From Candidatus Woesearchaeota archaeon (GTDB taxonomy: Archaea > Nanobdellota > Nanobdellia > Woesearchaeales > JAGVYO01), in the NCBI GenBank assembly GCA_018303225.1, contig JAGVYO010000017.1, positions 2,606 through 29,796 of the forward strand: DNA of 27,191 nt, written 5' to 3'. Under the pieces are notes generated by a model. That model was not told the origin of the DNA. It searched no databases and saw only the letters and a list, made by a program, of their open reading frames with translations. The position numbers and the translations under genes were made by a program. Below are positions 1 to 7,413 of the stretch, piece by piece; the first letter of the stretch is position 1, and each line of letters opens with the position of its first letter.

Positions 1-92
1 GGGCCCGTCAATAAAAAGAGCGAAGCGGTACATTAAGTCATAGAATTAAAGGGGCTTTGGCTTAGTTTAACTATCAAGTGGTTACACAACGA

Positions 93-104
93 AAAGTTTA
101 TAAG
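93..104 (+). promoter_or_regulatory. TATA-like box for the gene starting at 132
   Basis: The sequence aaagtttataag lies about 33 bases before the ATG at 132. It decides that start over the GTG at 78, which lies upstream of the box. Confidence 0.5.
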
Positions 105-131
105 GTATTGTTTTTTATTGAATTGTTGAAT

Positions 132-611
132 ATGGAACCTATTGTTAAATTAGAAAAAACTGGAAATCTATATCACGCTACACCCGTATGGAAAGTGGAA
201 TATATTTTTGATGATGGATTAAGAGCAGATTGTGGTAGAAAATCTACTGATGGCAAACCTTATCAATGCCTCTCTCCTTCAATTAGGGTTGCGGCAGATA
301 TGGCAAAAATTACTAATGAAAGGGCATTCAAGGAAACTGGATATTGGGTTTTGGGCGTAATTGGGTTTAATATAGCTAGATTACCTGAAAGTGTTAGACT
401 TCAATTAGAAAATGACCCTCGATTATATGACGGACTAATTACTTATGTAGATTTTCCACCTGAAAGTATTGACCAAGTTATTGTTGCAAATTTACGAGAA
501 GGCAAACCTGATAAGGTTATAAAGCGATTATGTGGAAGTTCTAGACCTCCAGTATTACTTCATCAAATAAGATACTTCAGTAGTGATGGTAAATTTGGTT
601 TGATGGAATAA
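132..611 (+). CDS. Hypothetical protein, possible ADP-ribosyltransferase (ART)-like fold
   Basis: An open frame begins at a GTG at 78, but the ATG at 132 is the better start: a TATA-like box (aaagtttataag, 93-104) sits about 33 bases before it, as for a leaderless archaeal transcript. This gives 159 residues. I do not recognise a named family. The layout resembles ART-superfamily proteins: LYHAT at residues 13-17 (an H-x-T motif), then a helix ending in DDGLRAD, then YQCLSPS at 44-50 followed by an alanine-rich helix, and a late strand with PPES at 109-112. In ART folds the first His and a late Glu line the NAD pocket. The fold is inferred by eye from motif order. The gene is AT-rich compared with the lysine genes downstream. 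No partner antitoxin or macrodomain gene is visible, though the window begins just upstream. Confidence 0.6.
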   Translation: MEPIVKLEKTGNLYHATPVWKVEYIFDDGLRADCGRKSTDGKPYQCLSPSIRVAADMAKITNERAFKETGYWVLGVIGFNIARLPESVRLQLENDPRLYDGLITYVDFPPESIDQVIVANLREGKPDKVIKRLCGSSRPPVLLHQIRYFSSDGKFGLME

Positions 612-693
612 ATAAATCACGTGAGCCAAAACCCATTCTCGTTTTTTAGGACTCCAAATTTATTGTATTTAACGTCAGGTCCTTGTTATATTC

Positions 694-730
694 CCCGAAG
701 GGCTAAAATTTAGTGCAACGTCCCGAAGGG
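694..730. repeat. Paired cccgaaggg repeats in the 612-758 intergenic region
   Basis: The 9-mer cccgaaggg occurs at 694-702 and again at 722-730, with the palindrome ctaaaatttag between the copies. The region separates two convergent genes and has no open frame. Function unknown; a structured 3' end is possible. Confidence 0.4.
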
Positions 731-736
731 AAATTT

Positions 737-1278
737 TTGAGTTCAGGAGCTCTCGCCATTAATCTATCCTGATTTGCTTTTCTTTCGTTTGTTGGATTGT
801 GAATTTATCTGTCCAGAATGTTACATCAACGAACTTACCATTTGCTGGATTAATTTGGGTCGTTTCTTCAAAACCATTAGCACTTTCTACTATTTTCAGC
901 GTAAATTCCCTATCAGGCACTTCTAAAACTTTGTATTCAAACTCTTGTCCAAAATATCCACCAGCGGTTGCGTAGGAGATTAATTTTTTTTCATGAATTT
1001 TTTTCCCCTCTATAAATGCAGTAAGTGTAGTATCAAACTTTGCTTCATTAGCAAATGTAAACTCCATCGAAGTTATAGATTCTGCTTGATCAACTGGAGT
1101 TGTAGGTTCCTGTGGAGTCTGTTGTTGAACGCAACCGCTAACAAGTGTGATAATTAAAATTAATCCAGCAAGTATAATTGTTTTTTTCATAGTGAGATAT
1201 AAGTTAGTGATTATATATAAAGGTTTTTATGGTTTTGAATCAAGTTGAAGTCTTCGAGGCGAGGGCTCCTGAATTGAA
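737..1278. repeat. Imperfect 21-bp inverted repeat enclosing the lipoprotein gene
   Basis: Bases 737-757 (ttgagttcaggag then ctctcgcc) and 1258-1278 are inverted copies matching at 18 of 21 positions. The left arm ends one base from the stop codon at 759; the right arm lies beyond the TATA box at 1211-1220. The arms therefore enclose one gene with its promoter, as in a small cassette. No transposase is present. Confidence 0.5.
759..1190 (-). CDS. Small predicted lipoprotein, function unknown
   Basis: 143 residues. The N-terminus is a lipoprotein signal: MKK, a hydrophobic stretch at residues 4-18, and the lipobox LVSGC with Cys20. A Gln/Pro/Thr-rich linker follows, then a domain of about 100 residues predicted to be beta-rich, with alternating hydrophobic residues. 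It should be exported and lipid-anchored on the outer face of the membrane. I do not recognise the globular domain. A TATA-like box (ttatatataa, 1211-1220) lies about 26 bases before the ATG, so the mRNA is probably leaderless. The gene is monocistronic, AT-rich, and bounded by the inverted repeat at 737-757 and 1258-1278. Confidence 0.75.
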   Translation of the reverse strand: MKKTIILAGLILIITLVSGCVQQQTPQEPTTPVDQAESITSMEFTFANEAKFDTTLTAFIEGKKIHEKKLISYATAGGYFGQEFEYKVLEVPDREFTLKIVESANGFEETTQINPANGKFVDVTFWTDKFTIQQTKEKQIRID

Positions 1279-1316
1279 TATAACACCTATTCAGCGAAGT
1301 TAATGCGTTAATCGAG

Positions 1317-2633
1317 CTAAAAGAATTCCTTGTGAAGCAATTGTACAGCTTTCTCTGCATCCGTATTGTCCATGACGAGGGTGATGTTGATTTCGGAAGC
1401 GCCCTGGGAGATCATTTTCACGTTTATGTTGTTTCTGCCCATCAGGGTCAGGGCCTTTCCCGGCACGACGGGATTTTCGTGCATCTGCTCGCCGATGATG
1501 CAGACAATGGCACGGTTATGCGCAAACCTGACTTCGGCAAACTTTGCCAGCTCTTCCACAATCGGCTCCATCCCTTCTGCATTATTGACCGTCAGTGAAA
1601 CGCTTACCTCTGAGGTGGTGATGGTATCCACGCTTTTTTTGTGGTCCCTGAATATATTGAAGATCCGGGCCAAAAAACCTGCCGCGTCCAGCATTCGGAG
1701 AGAGTGGATATGGTAGATCGAGACGTTCTTCTTGCAGGAGACGGCTTTTACCAATTGGCCGTTGCCGGACCGCTTGCTTACGATTACAGTCCCCTTGCTG
1801 TCCGGGTTATAGGTGTTGAGGACCCTTACGGGAATGCCTTTCCTCATGGCCGGCAGGATGGTCTTGGGATGCAGCACTTTAGCGCCAAAATAGGCCAGTT
1901 CCGAGGCTTCGTTGAAGGTGAGGGTGTCGATGGTATGCGCTTCTTTTACGATCCTCGGATCTGCTGACATTACCCCGTCCACATCCGTCCAGATCTGGAT
2001 CTCCTTGGCATGCAGGGCAGCGCCGATGATGGCTGCGGTGTAATCTGAACCGCCGCGTCCTAAGGTGGTGATATGCCCGTCTGCGGTCTTTCCGATAAAA
2101 CCGGTGATGATGGGCACTTCCTTTATGCCTTTCAATCCGGCTTTTATCTTCTCTTCCGCAGCCCCTACCGGCTCGGCATTGCCGAATTCATCGTTGGTGA
2201 TCATGCCGATGTCCCAGGCCGGGAAGGCCTTTGCAGCCGTTCCTGTCCTGGCTAAATAAGCGGCTAAAATCTTGACCGACATGCGCTCGCCGAAGGATTG
2301 GACGGCGTCCATCTGCTGCGCATCAAAGGTGCTGTCCCTGTTTTCCTGAAGAATCTCCCGGAAGCTTTTCAGCTCATCCTGGAGAAGGCTTTTGTCCAGC
2401 CCTAAATCAGAAAGAATCGCCTGATGAACGGTCTCAATCTCGTTCAGCTCGTTCTCGCTGTTCTCTCCGGCAGCGCATTTTTTGGCAGCTGCAATCAATT
2501 TGTCCGTGATGCCGCCTACGGCGCTCACTATGACAACGGGCTTTTCCGGTAGCCGTGAACGTATGATTTCAGCCACTTCCCGGATGCGCACGGCATTCCC
2601 TACCGAGGTGCCGCCGAATTTCATGACGAGCAT
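1317..2633 (-). CDS. lysC: Aspartate kinase
   Basis: Phosphorylates L-aspartate with ATP to give L-4-aspartyl phosphate, the first committed step toward lysine, threonine and methionine. The 438 residues match the monofunctional kinase. The N-terminal amino-acid kinase domain has KFGGTS at 5-10 (nucleotide and aspartate binding), then GRGGSDYTAA near 193 and WTDVDGV near 215. Two ACT repeats follow (about 302-347 and 375-438); in this family they bind an end product, commonly lysine or threonine. Which effector acts here cannot be read from sequence. A TATA-like box at 2658-2666 lies about 29 bases before the ATG, so the gene has its own promoter. Aspartate-semialdehyde dehydrogenase, the next enzyme, is not in the window. 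Confidence 0.95.
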   Translation of the reverse strand: MLVMKFGGTSVGNAVRIREVAEIIRSRLPEKPVVIVSAVGGITDKLIAAAKKCAAGENSENELNEIETVHQAILSDLGLDKSLLQDELKSFREILQENRDSTFDAQQMDAVQSFGERMSVKILAAYLARTGTAAKAFPAWDIGMITNDEFGNAEPVGAAEEKIKAGLKGIKEVPIITGFIGKTADGHITTLGRGGSDYTAAIIGAALHAKEIQIWTDVDGVMSADPRIVKEAHTIDTLTFNEASELAYFGAKVLHPKTILPAMRKGIPVRVLNTYNPDSKGTVIVSKRSGNGQLVKAVSCKKNVSIYHIHSLRMLDAAGFLARIFNIFRDHKKSVDTITTSEVSVSLTVNNAEGMEPIVEELAKFAEVRFAHNRAIVCIIGEQMHENPVVPGKALTLMGRNNINVKMISQGASEINITLVMDNTDAEKAVQLLHKEFF

Positions 2634-2687
2634 AGAAGAAAAAGTGCATGTAGGCCGCTTATATAGGTTATGTTAGGATAGTAACAA

Positions 2688-3500
2688 TCAGATGGGGCGC
2701 TGAAGAAGGTACTTCACCTCTCCTTCCTTGGTTAATGGGATGATGGTATCCCGATAGAATTCCATGATGGCTCGTGGACCAATATGGGTACGTGCGTAAG
2801 GGTCTTCCTGTCTTTTCAAGTGTCGCTTTATATCCTCCAGCCGTTCCCTCCATGAGGTATAGACCTTGCGCTGCTCACGCTTGGCTTTCTTACGGACTCT
2901 CCGAAGGATATCTTGTTCGCGTGGCCTTACTGTAAGCTTTGCCATTAACCCGTCTCTGTTCTGCGCATGTATCAAATCACTATATCCTCGTGGATCCTGC
3001 TGGTATTTTCCTTCAGCAACATATATGCCAGTGTGAACTCGCAATGAGATGGCTTGAAGCGCATCTACATCTTTTACTGCGCTGGAGCCATAATCGTTAG
3101 GAGCATCGCCGGCACGGCAAATATTCCTTATTAGCTCCAGATATGCGGATTTTATTTCAGAAGTCAGGTTGATGGCATTGGGATCCATTGAAGCCAGTCC
3201 TGTGTTCATTCTCTTGTCTTTCAGAATTTCTGGAACTAAATCTGCATTAAAGGGCCGTTCTTCCGGCACGTTGTATCGGCCTGTTGCCTGATAAGCCTGT
3301 TCAATTATGTGCAGTATGGTTTCCATATAGCTTTTCCTTTCTTCTTCCAGACGCCCACTTTGCCCAGGTGTATAAATAGCAGAATTTATCGGGAATTTCA
3401 CACGTTCCATTAGGGCCCTTATGATGGTATCTTCCTGATCGCGCAATTCGGCTGCAACGACCTCTACAATTCTCTCCAGTGATATATTCCGTATGTCCAT
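2688..3500 (-). CDS. Eukaryotic-type (AroQ, Aro7-like) chorismate mutase
   Basis: Converts chorismate to prephenate, the branch step to phenylalanine and tyrosine. The 270 residues compare with 256 for yeast Aro7. Recalled from that protein, matching blocks are: AELRDQEDTIIRALMER (yeast ELVRMEDSIIFKFIER), GSSAVKDVDALQ (GSVATRDIECLQ), RVHTGIYVAEGKYQ carrying the Arg157/Lys168 pair at the same 11-residue spacing, REQDILRRV with the Glu198 equivalent, and IIPLTKEGEVKYLLQR with the Thr242 and Glu246 equivalents. The yeast Arg16 position appears to be Ala. The all-helical architecture differs from the short AroQ domains usual in archaea and bacteria. A TATA-like box at 3522-3531 lies 26 bases before the ATG. 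It sits between lysC and lysS, unlinked here to other aromatic genes. Confidence 0.85.
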   Translation of the reverse strand: MDIRNISLERIVEVVAAELRDQEDTIIRALMERVKFPINSAIYTPGQSGRLEEERKSYMETILHIIEQAYQATGRYNVPEERPFNADLVPEILKDKRMNTGLASMDPNAINLTSEIKSAYLELIRNICRAGDAPNDYGSSAVKDVDALQAISLRVHTGIYVAEGKYQQDPRGYSDLIHAQNRDGLMAKLTVRPREQDILRRVRKKAKREQRKVYTSWRERLEDIKRHLKRQEDPYARTHIGPRAIMEFYRDTIIPLTKEGEVKYLLQRPI

Positions 3501-3566
3501 AACCTTACGGGGTTTTTAAACGATATAAAAACATTCCTTCCGTCATCACTTGAGAATAGCTAAGAA

Positions 3567-5225
3567 TCAGATCTGCTCCAATACCTTGATTGCCTTCTCT
3601 TTTCCCAGCGTGAGAATGAAGTTTGCCAGCTTTGGGCCGCGCTCTTTGCCGATCAAGACCAGATAGGCGGCCCTGAAGAATTCTTTCGGGTCCAGCCCTG
3701 TCTTTTCCGAGAGCGAATAGAACTCATTGTGCAGCTCTTTTTCATCCCATTTCTTTGCCCCCAATGTTTTTATCAGCGCTTTCAGCGCTTCTTTCTGCTT
3801 TTCGTCCAGGCTCTTTTTCACTTCAGCGGAGACTTTCTCCTGCAATTGGAACTTGTACTGCTCGGGCGCGTATTCACGGACCCATTTCTCGGCAAAATGC
3901 AGCCGTTCATTGATGTAAACAACATCTTCTTTGCTTAATTTGTCCGGGATGTAATCCATCTCTTTCAATCGCTGGATGGCCTTTTCCACCGTCAGTGTGG
4001 ATTGGATCAGCACTGCCGCAAACCCCAGCGAGATCTGCGGGGGCATGCTTTTGGGAAGCTTGCCCACATGCGCCAGCTCGTAGATTCTTTTATGCTTCTG
4101 AATATCATGCTCATTGGTTATCTCTTCCTTCCCGAAGTATACCCGTTCACTCTTGTCGAAGCGCTCGTACAGGAGAATCAGATCGTTCCTGTTCACAGGA
4201 TCAAAATCAATGACTGCATTGGGCCGTGTGGCAACCAACAGGTACCGTAAAATAGGGGCTGGCACGTATTCCGTCGCCTCTGCAAAGCCCATCCCTTCGC
4301 CCTTGGATGTGCTCATCTTTCTGCCTCCCACGGTGAAGAATTCATAGCCTTTGCCCGTTGATTTTCGCGTAGAGGGATACGGCGGCGGATAATCAAAGAT
4401 CTCATCGCTCACGGCAACGGCCATGGTCCGTGCGCCGCCCTGGGTGAAATGGTCCTTGCCTGCCAATTCACATACCGCGCCTACGGTGGGCCATTTGGCG
4501 GCCCATTCAATCTTCCAGGGGAATTTGCCGTTGCCGTCATACGGGCTTAGTTCACCCTCATGGCCGCAGCCTTCGGCCCATTTTACCAGATCTTTTTTGC
4601 AGCGGTATTTCAGGACTTCTTTGTCGGAATCCCATTCGTAGGCCTGGGTTGTGCCGATTCTTCCGCATTTCTCGCAGACAGGGTTGAAGGGCAGCTTGTC
4701 CGGCGCTTTCCCGTAGAGGCGCTCGTAGATGGCGTTTATCCGGTCGGCATTGTCCAGGGCAATCTTAATGGTCGTGTTAAAATCGCCGTCATCGTAGCGC
4801 TTGCCGGTGCTCTCAATCTCGGCATCGATGCCAAACTCCTCGAATTTCTCCACGCACTGCATGAAATAATGCTCCGCGAAGCTCTTGTAGCCTTTCACCG
4901 GAGAAGGGATATCCCTAAAGGGCATGCCGAGGTACTTCTCAAAGGATTTGGGCAGCTCCTTGTTCATCTTGTCGAACGGGTCAATGTCATCGCTGGAGAG
5001 GATGAAGCGGCCTTTCAGGTTGAGATTACGCAGCGACTTTGCAACGGCGTCGTGGATGATCCAGCCGCGTCCGGAGCCGATGTGGATCTTGCCGGAAGGG
5101 GTCTTCTCGTCGTACACGATGTAGCCGTTCTTCTTCACTACGTTCTGGAGAATCGGGTCTTTTTCAGCCCGTTCGTTTACTTCCCGGGCCATCTGGTCGG
5201 CCCAATGAAGGCTTTCTTCTTCCAT
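3567..5225 (-). CDS. lysS: Lysyl-tRNA synthetase, class I (LysRS-I)
   Basis: Charges tRNA-Lys with lysine in the cytoplasm. The 552 residues are typical of the class I enzyme found in most archaea and some bacteria, unrelated to class II LysRS. HIGSG at 48-52 is the HIGH motif and KMSTSKG at 303-309 the KMSKS loop. Between them is a zinc-binding insert (C184, C187, C209, C220). The helical C-terminus from about 390 is the anticodon-binding region. A TATA-like box (ttatataa within 5245-5256) lies about 26 bases before the ATG, inside the gap after the fic gene, so it should be transcribed on its own. A cognate tRNA-Lys gene lies at 11408. Confidence 0.97.
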   Translation of the reverse strand: MEEESLHWADQMAREVNERAEKDPILQNVVKKNGYIVYDEKTPSGKIHIGSGRGWIIHDAVAKSLRNLNLKGRFILSSDDIDPFDKMNKELPKSFEKYLGMPFRDIPSPVKGYKSFAEHYFMQCVEKFEEFGIDAEIESTGKRYDDGDFNTTIKIALDNADRINAIYERLYGKAPDKLPFNPVCEKCGRIGTTQAYEWDSDKEVLKYRCKKDLVKWAEGCGHEGELSPYDGNGKFPWKIEWAAKWPTVGAVCELAGKDHFTQGGARTMAVAVSDEIFDYPPPYPSTRKSTGKGYEFFTVGGRKMSTSKGEGMGFAEATEYVPAPILRYLLVATRPNAVIDFDPVNRNDLILLYERFDKSERVYFGKEEITNEHDIQKHKRIYELAHVGKLPKSMPPQISLGFAAVLIQSTLTVEKAIQRLKEMDYIPDKLSKEDVVYINERLHFAEKWVREYAPEQYKFQLQEKVSAEVKKSLDEKQKEALKALIKTLGAKKWDEKELHNEFYSLSEKTGLDPKEFFRAAYLVLIGKERGPKLANFILTLGKEKAIKVLEQI

Positions 5226-5260
5226 AGGCGCTCAGAAAAAAAGTGGTTATATAAACATTT

Positions 5261-6118
5261 CTACAATCCGGCATACCTTTTCTTATGCACTGCCAAATAT
5301 CTCCTGAAAAAATAATGGAGAAAGCCATCCTCCTCTTTTTCCAATGCTTTATAATAAGCCCTTCTTTTTTTATGCTCAATGATAAGCATGGGATAATGAT
5401 GGTGCCATAAGATATTATTCATAAGAAGCCTTCCAATCCGGCCATTGCCATCTCCAAATGGATGAATTTTTTCAAAGCGGTAATGCGCAAGGGCTGCCAA
5501 TTCAACAGGATGCAGATGGGCATTGCCAATAAAGGTCATTAATTCACCTACTCCCTTTTTGATGCTTTTCCAATCCGGCGCTCTATAACCACCCACCCGC
5601 ACAGGATATTCCCTAAATTTGCCTGCGATGTCTTTTTTGGTTTCCCCAAAAAGATCCCGATGCCATTTCAAAAGAAGACTCTCTGAGGGGAGCTCTTTGC
5701 TGTCCAGCATCCGCAGGAATACCCTGCAATGCGCCTCGGTTTCTTTGATGTCCGATATGGGCTTATGGGGCGCCAACCGATCCTGCAGGATTTCCCAGGC
5801 ATCATGCAGTGTGATGGTGGATCCTTCAATGGCATTGCTATTGTACGTGAACGCCACTGCCACTTCCATCTTTTCTTTTTCTTTTATGCTCTCTGGATAA
5901 TGATGCCACTCTTTCTGAAAATGTTCCTTTATCCGTTTGAACTTCTTGAATACTTCCTTTTGCGATGCTTTTCTTAGCTCCAGTTTTACCATTTCAATAT
6001 CCCTTGGAATCTCTATTCCGAGGTACCTCTCCTTGGTCACCACTTTTCCGTTTTCCCTATACGAATGCTGGAGATAGTGGTAGGTTTTTTCACCTTTTTT
6101 TCTGGTAATAATTCTCAT
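5261..6118 (-). CDS. Fic-domain protein (predicted AMP-transferase) with N-terminal inhibitory motif
   Basis: Fic proteins usually transfer AMP from ATP to a hydroxyl of a target protein. The core motif HPFGDGNGRIGR is complete at 219-230, including the catalytic His219, the acidic residue, and the GNGR anion hole. SNAIEG at 94-99 fits the inhibitory (S/T)xxxE(G/N) motif, so this should be a class II Fic whose Glu98 restrains activity by touching the second Arg of the core. The first 45 residues form a small basic domain with KTYHYL and RYLG strands, often seen at the start of archaeal Fic proteins. A TATA-like box at 6141-6154 lies about 29 bases before the ATG. There is no partner gene. The target is unknown. 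Confidence 0.92.
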   Translation of the reverse strand: MRIITRKKGEKTYHYLQHSYRENGKVVTKERYLGIEIPRDIEMVKLELRKASQKEVFKKFKRIKEHFQKEWHHYPESIKEKEKMEVAVAFTYNSNAIEGSTITLHDAWEILQDRLAPHKPISDIKETEAHCRVFLRMLDSKELPSESLLLKWHRDLFGETKKDIAGKFREYPVRVGGYRAPDWKSIKKGVGELMTFIGNAHLHPVELAALAHYRFEKIHPFGDGNGRIGRLLMNNILWHHHYPMLIIEHKKRRAYYKALEKEEDGFLHYFFRRYLAVHKKRYAGL

Positions 6119-6236
6119 AAAGAGGGAAGTACCATTACATCTATTTAAATATTTCCTTTTCTATTCAATCTGTAATGGTATACCTAACGGGGATTCTGAA
6201 CTGGGGCGTACCGTGGGGAAAGGTGACTTTATTCTG

Positions 6237-7412
6237 CTAAAATGACAGTTTCTGAATTCGCTCCGCGGCCTGTTTGCATTCGGCAATGGAGGGCACAATC
6301 GCAAAACGCACATAGTTCTCACCAGGATTCTTCCCATGGGCCTGCCGTGAGATCCACGCACCCGGCGTCGTTACGACGGCCACCTCTTTCTGGAGCAGTC
6401 TCTTTGCAAAGTCCACGCCATTCATGCGGTCCGGCACCTTTTGCCAGATGTAGATGGTAGCCGGCGGCGTGCAGTCCTCTAAACCAGCACTTTTTAGAGC
6501 GTTCACCATGATGTCCCTTTTCTTCCTGTATTCTTTTCTTGCCTCTTCCACATGGACTTCATCGCTCAAGGCAGCGCTGGCGGCATCCTGAATAAACGTT
6601 GGTGTTCCGGAATCAATGTTCGTTTTCACTTTCTTGAAAATTTTGATGATATTCTCATCGCCCATCATCCAGCCGACACGGTAGGTGGTCATGCGGCTTC
6701 TTTTTGACAGGCTCTGCACGGCTATGGTGCCTTCTTTGCTGACCTCCAGGATGGAAAGAGGCTTCTCCCCGTAATAGAGTTCTGTATAGCATTCGTCCGA
6801 AGCAACAACGATATTGTTGTCATGCCCGAAATCAACGGCTTCTTTGAGGAATTCTTTGGTGGCCATGGCTCCGGTCGGGTTATTGGGGTAATTGATCCAT
6901 AAGATTTTGGCTTTCTTTACGATCTCACCCGGGATGTCTGCCAAATTAGGAAGAAAATTGTTTTCGGCTTCTAGATTATAGAAATAAGGCTTTCCCTCTG
7001 CAAACAATGTGCCGATCTCATAGGGGGGATAGCCGGGGTTGGGCATGAGCACATAATCGCCCGGATTCACAAACCCCTCGTGGAAATTGAAGACGCCTTC
7101 CTTGGCGCCGATGGTGGAGCAGATTTCTTTATCGGGATTAACACTAACGTTAAAACGTTTTTTTGTCCATTCTGCAATGGTTTCCCGATAGCTTTTATCC
7201 CCTATATAGCTTGGATAGCCTGCATCTTTCCGCTTGTCCAGCGCGCGTTTGCAGTAGTTTCTAATGGAACCCGGAGTGGGTTCTTTCGGATCGCCCACGC
7301 CAAAATCAATCGGGGTGATGCCTGCTTTCTTCAGCTTCGCCACTTGCTCATCTACGTCGGCGAAGGCGTAGCTGCCTATGCTTTGCACTCTTTTTGAGGG
7401 CTGGATGTTCAT
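6237..7412 (-). CDS. PLP-dependent aminotransferase of the diaminopimelate pathway (DapL or DapC type)
   Basis: Fold-type I aminotransferase, 391 residues from the ATG at 7412. That start lies one base after the lysA stop, so translation is probably coupled; a TTG at 7433 inside lysA also opens the frame but is less likely. SLSKRS carries the PLP lysine (residue 237); NYPNNPTG and ASDECYTELYY are the conserved cofactor segments. Position after dapB-dapA-lysA assigns it to lysine synthesis. Two readings compete: LL-diaminopimelate aminotransferase (DapL, direct route), or N-succinyl-LL-DAP aminotransferase (DapC), which the SLSKRS, GDPKEPTP and NNFLPNL segments recall. No dapD or dapE is in the window, which mildly favours DapL. 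Confidence 0.85.
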   Translation of the reverse strand: MNIQPSKRVQSIGSYAFADVDEQVAKLKKAGITPIDFGVGDPKEPTPGSIRNYCKRALDKRKDAGYPSYIGDKSYRETIAEWTKKRFNVSVNPDKEICSTIGAKEGVFNFHEGFVNPGDYVLMPNPGYPPYEIGTLFAEGKPYFYNLEAENNFLPNLADIPGEIVKKAKILWINYPNNPTGAMATKEFLKEAVDFGHDNNIVVASDECYTELYYGEKPLSILEVSKEGTIAVQSLSKRSRMTTYRVGWMMGDENIIKIFKKVKTNIDSGTPTFIQDAASAALSDEVHVEEARKEYRKKRDIMVNALKSAGLEDCTPPATIYIWQKVPDRMNGVDFAKRLLQKEVAVVTTPGAWISRQAHGKNPGENYVRFAIVPSIAECKQAAERIQKLSF

Positions 7413-7413
7413 T

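Noticed and set aside
4560..5315. 251-residue plus-strand frame
   Set aside because: Antisense to the confident LysRS gene and its promoter; no family signature of its own.
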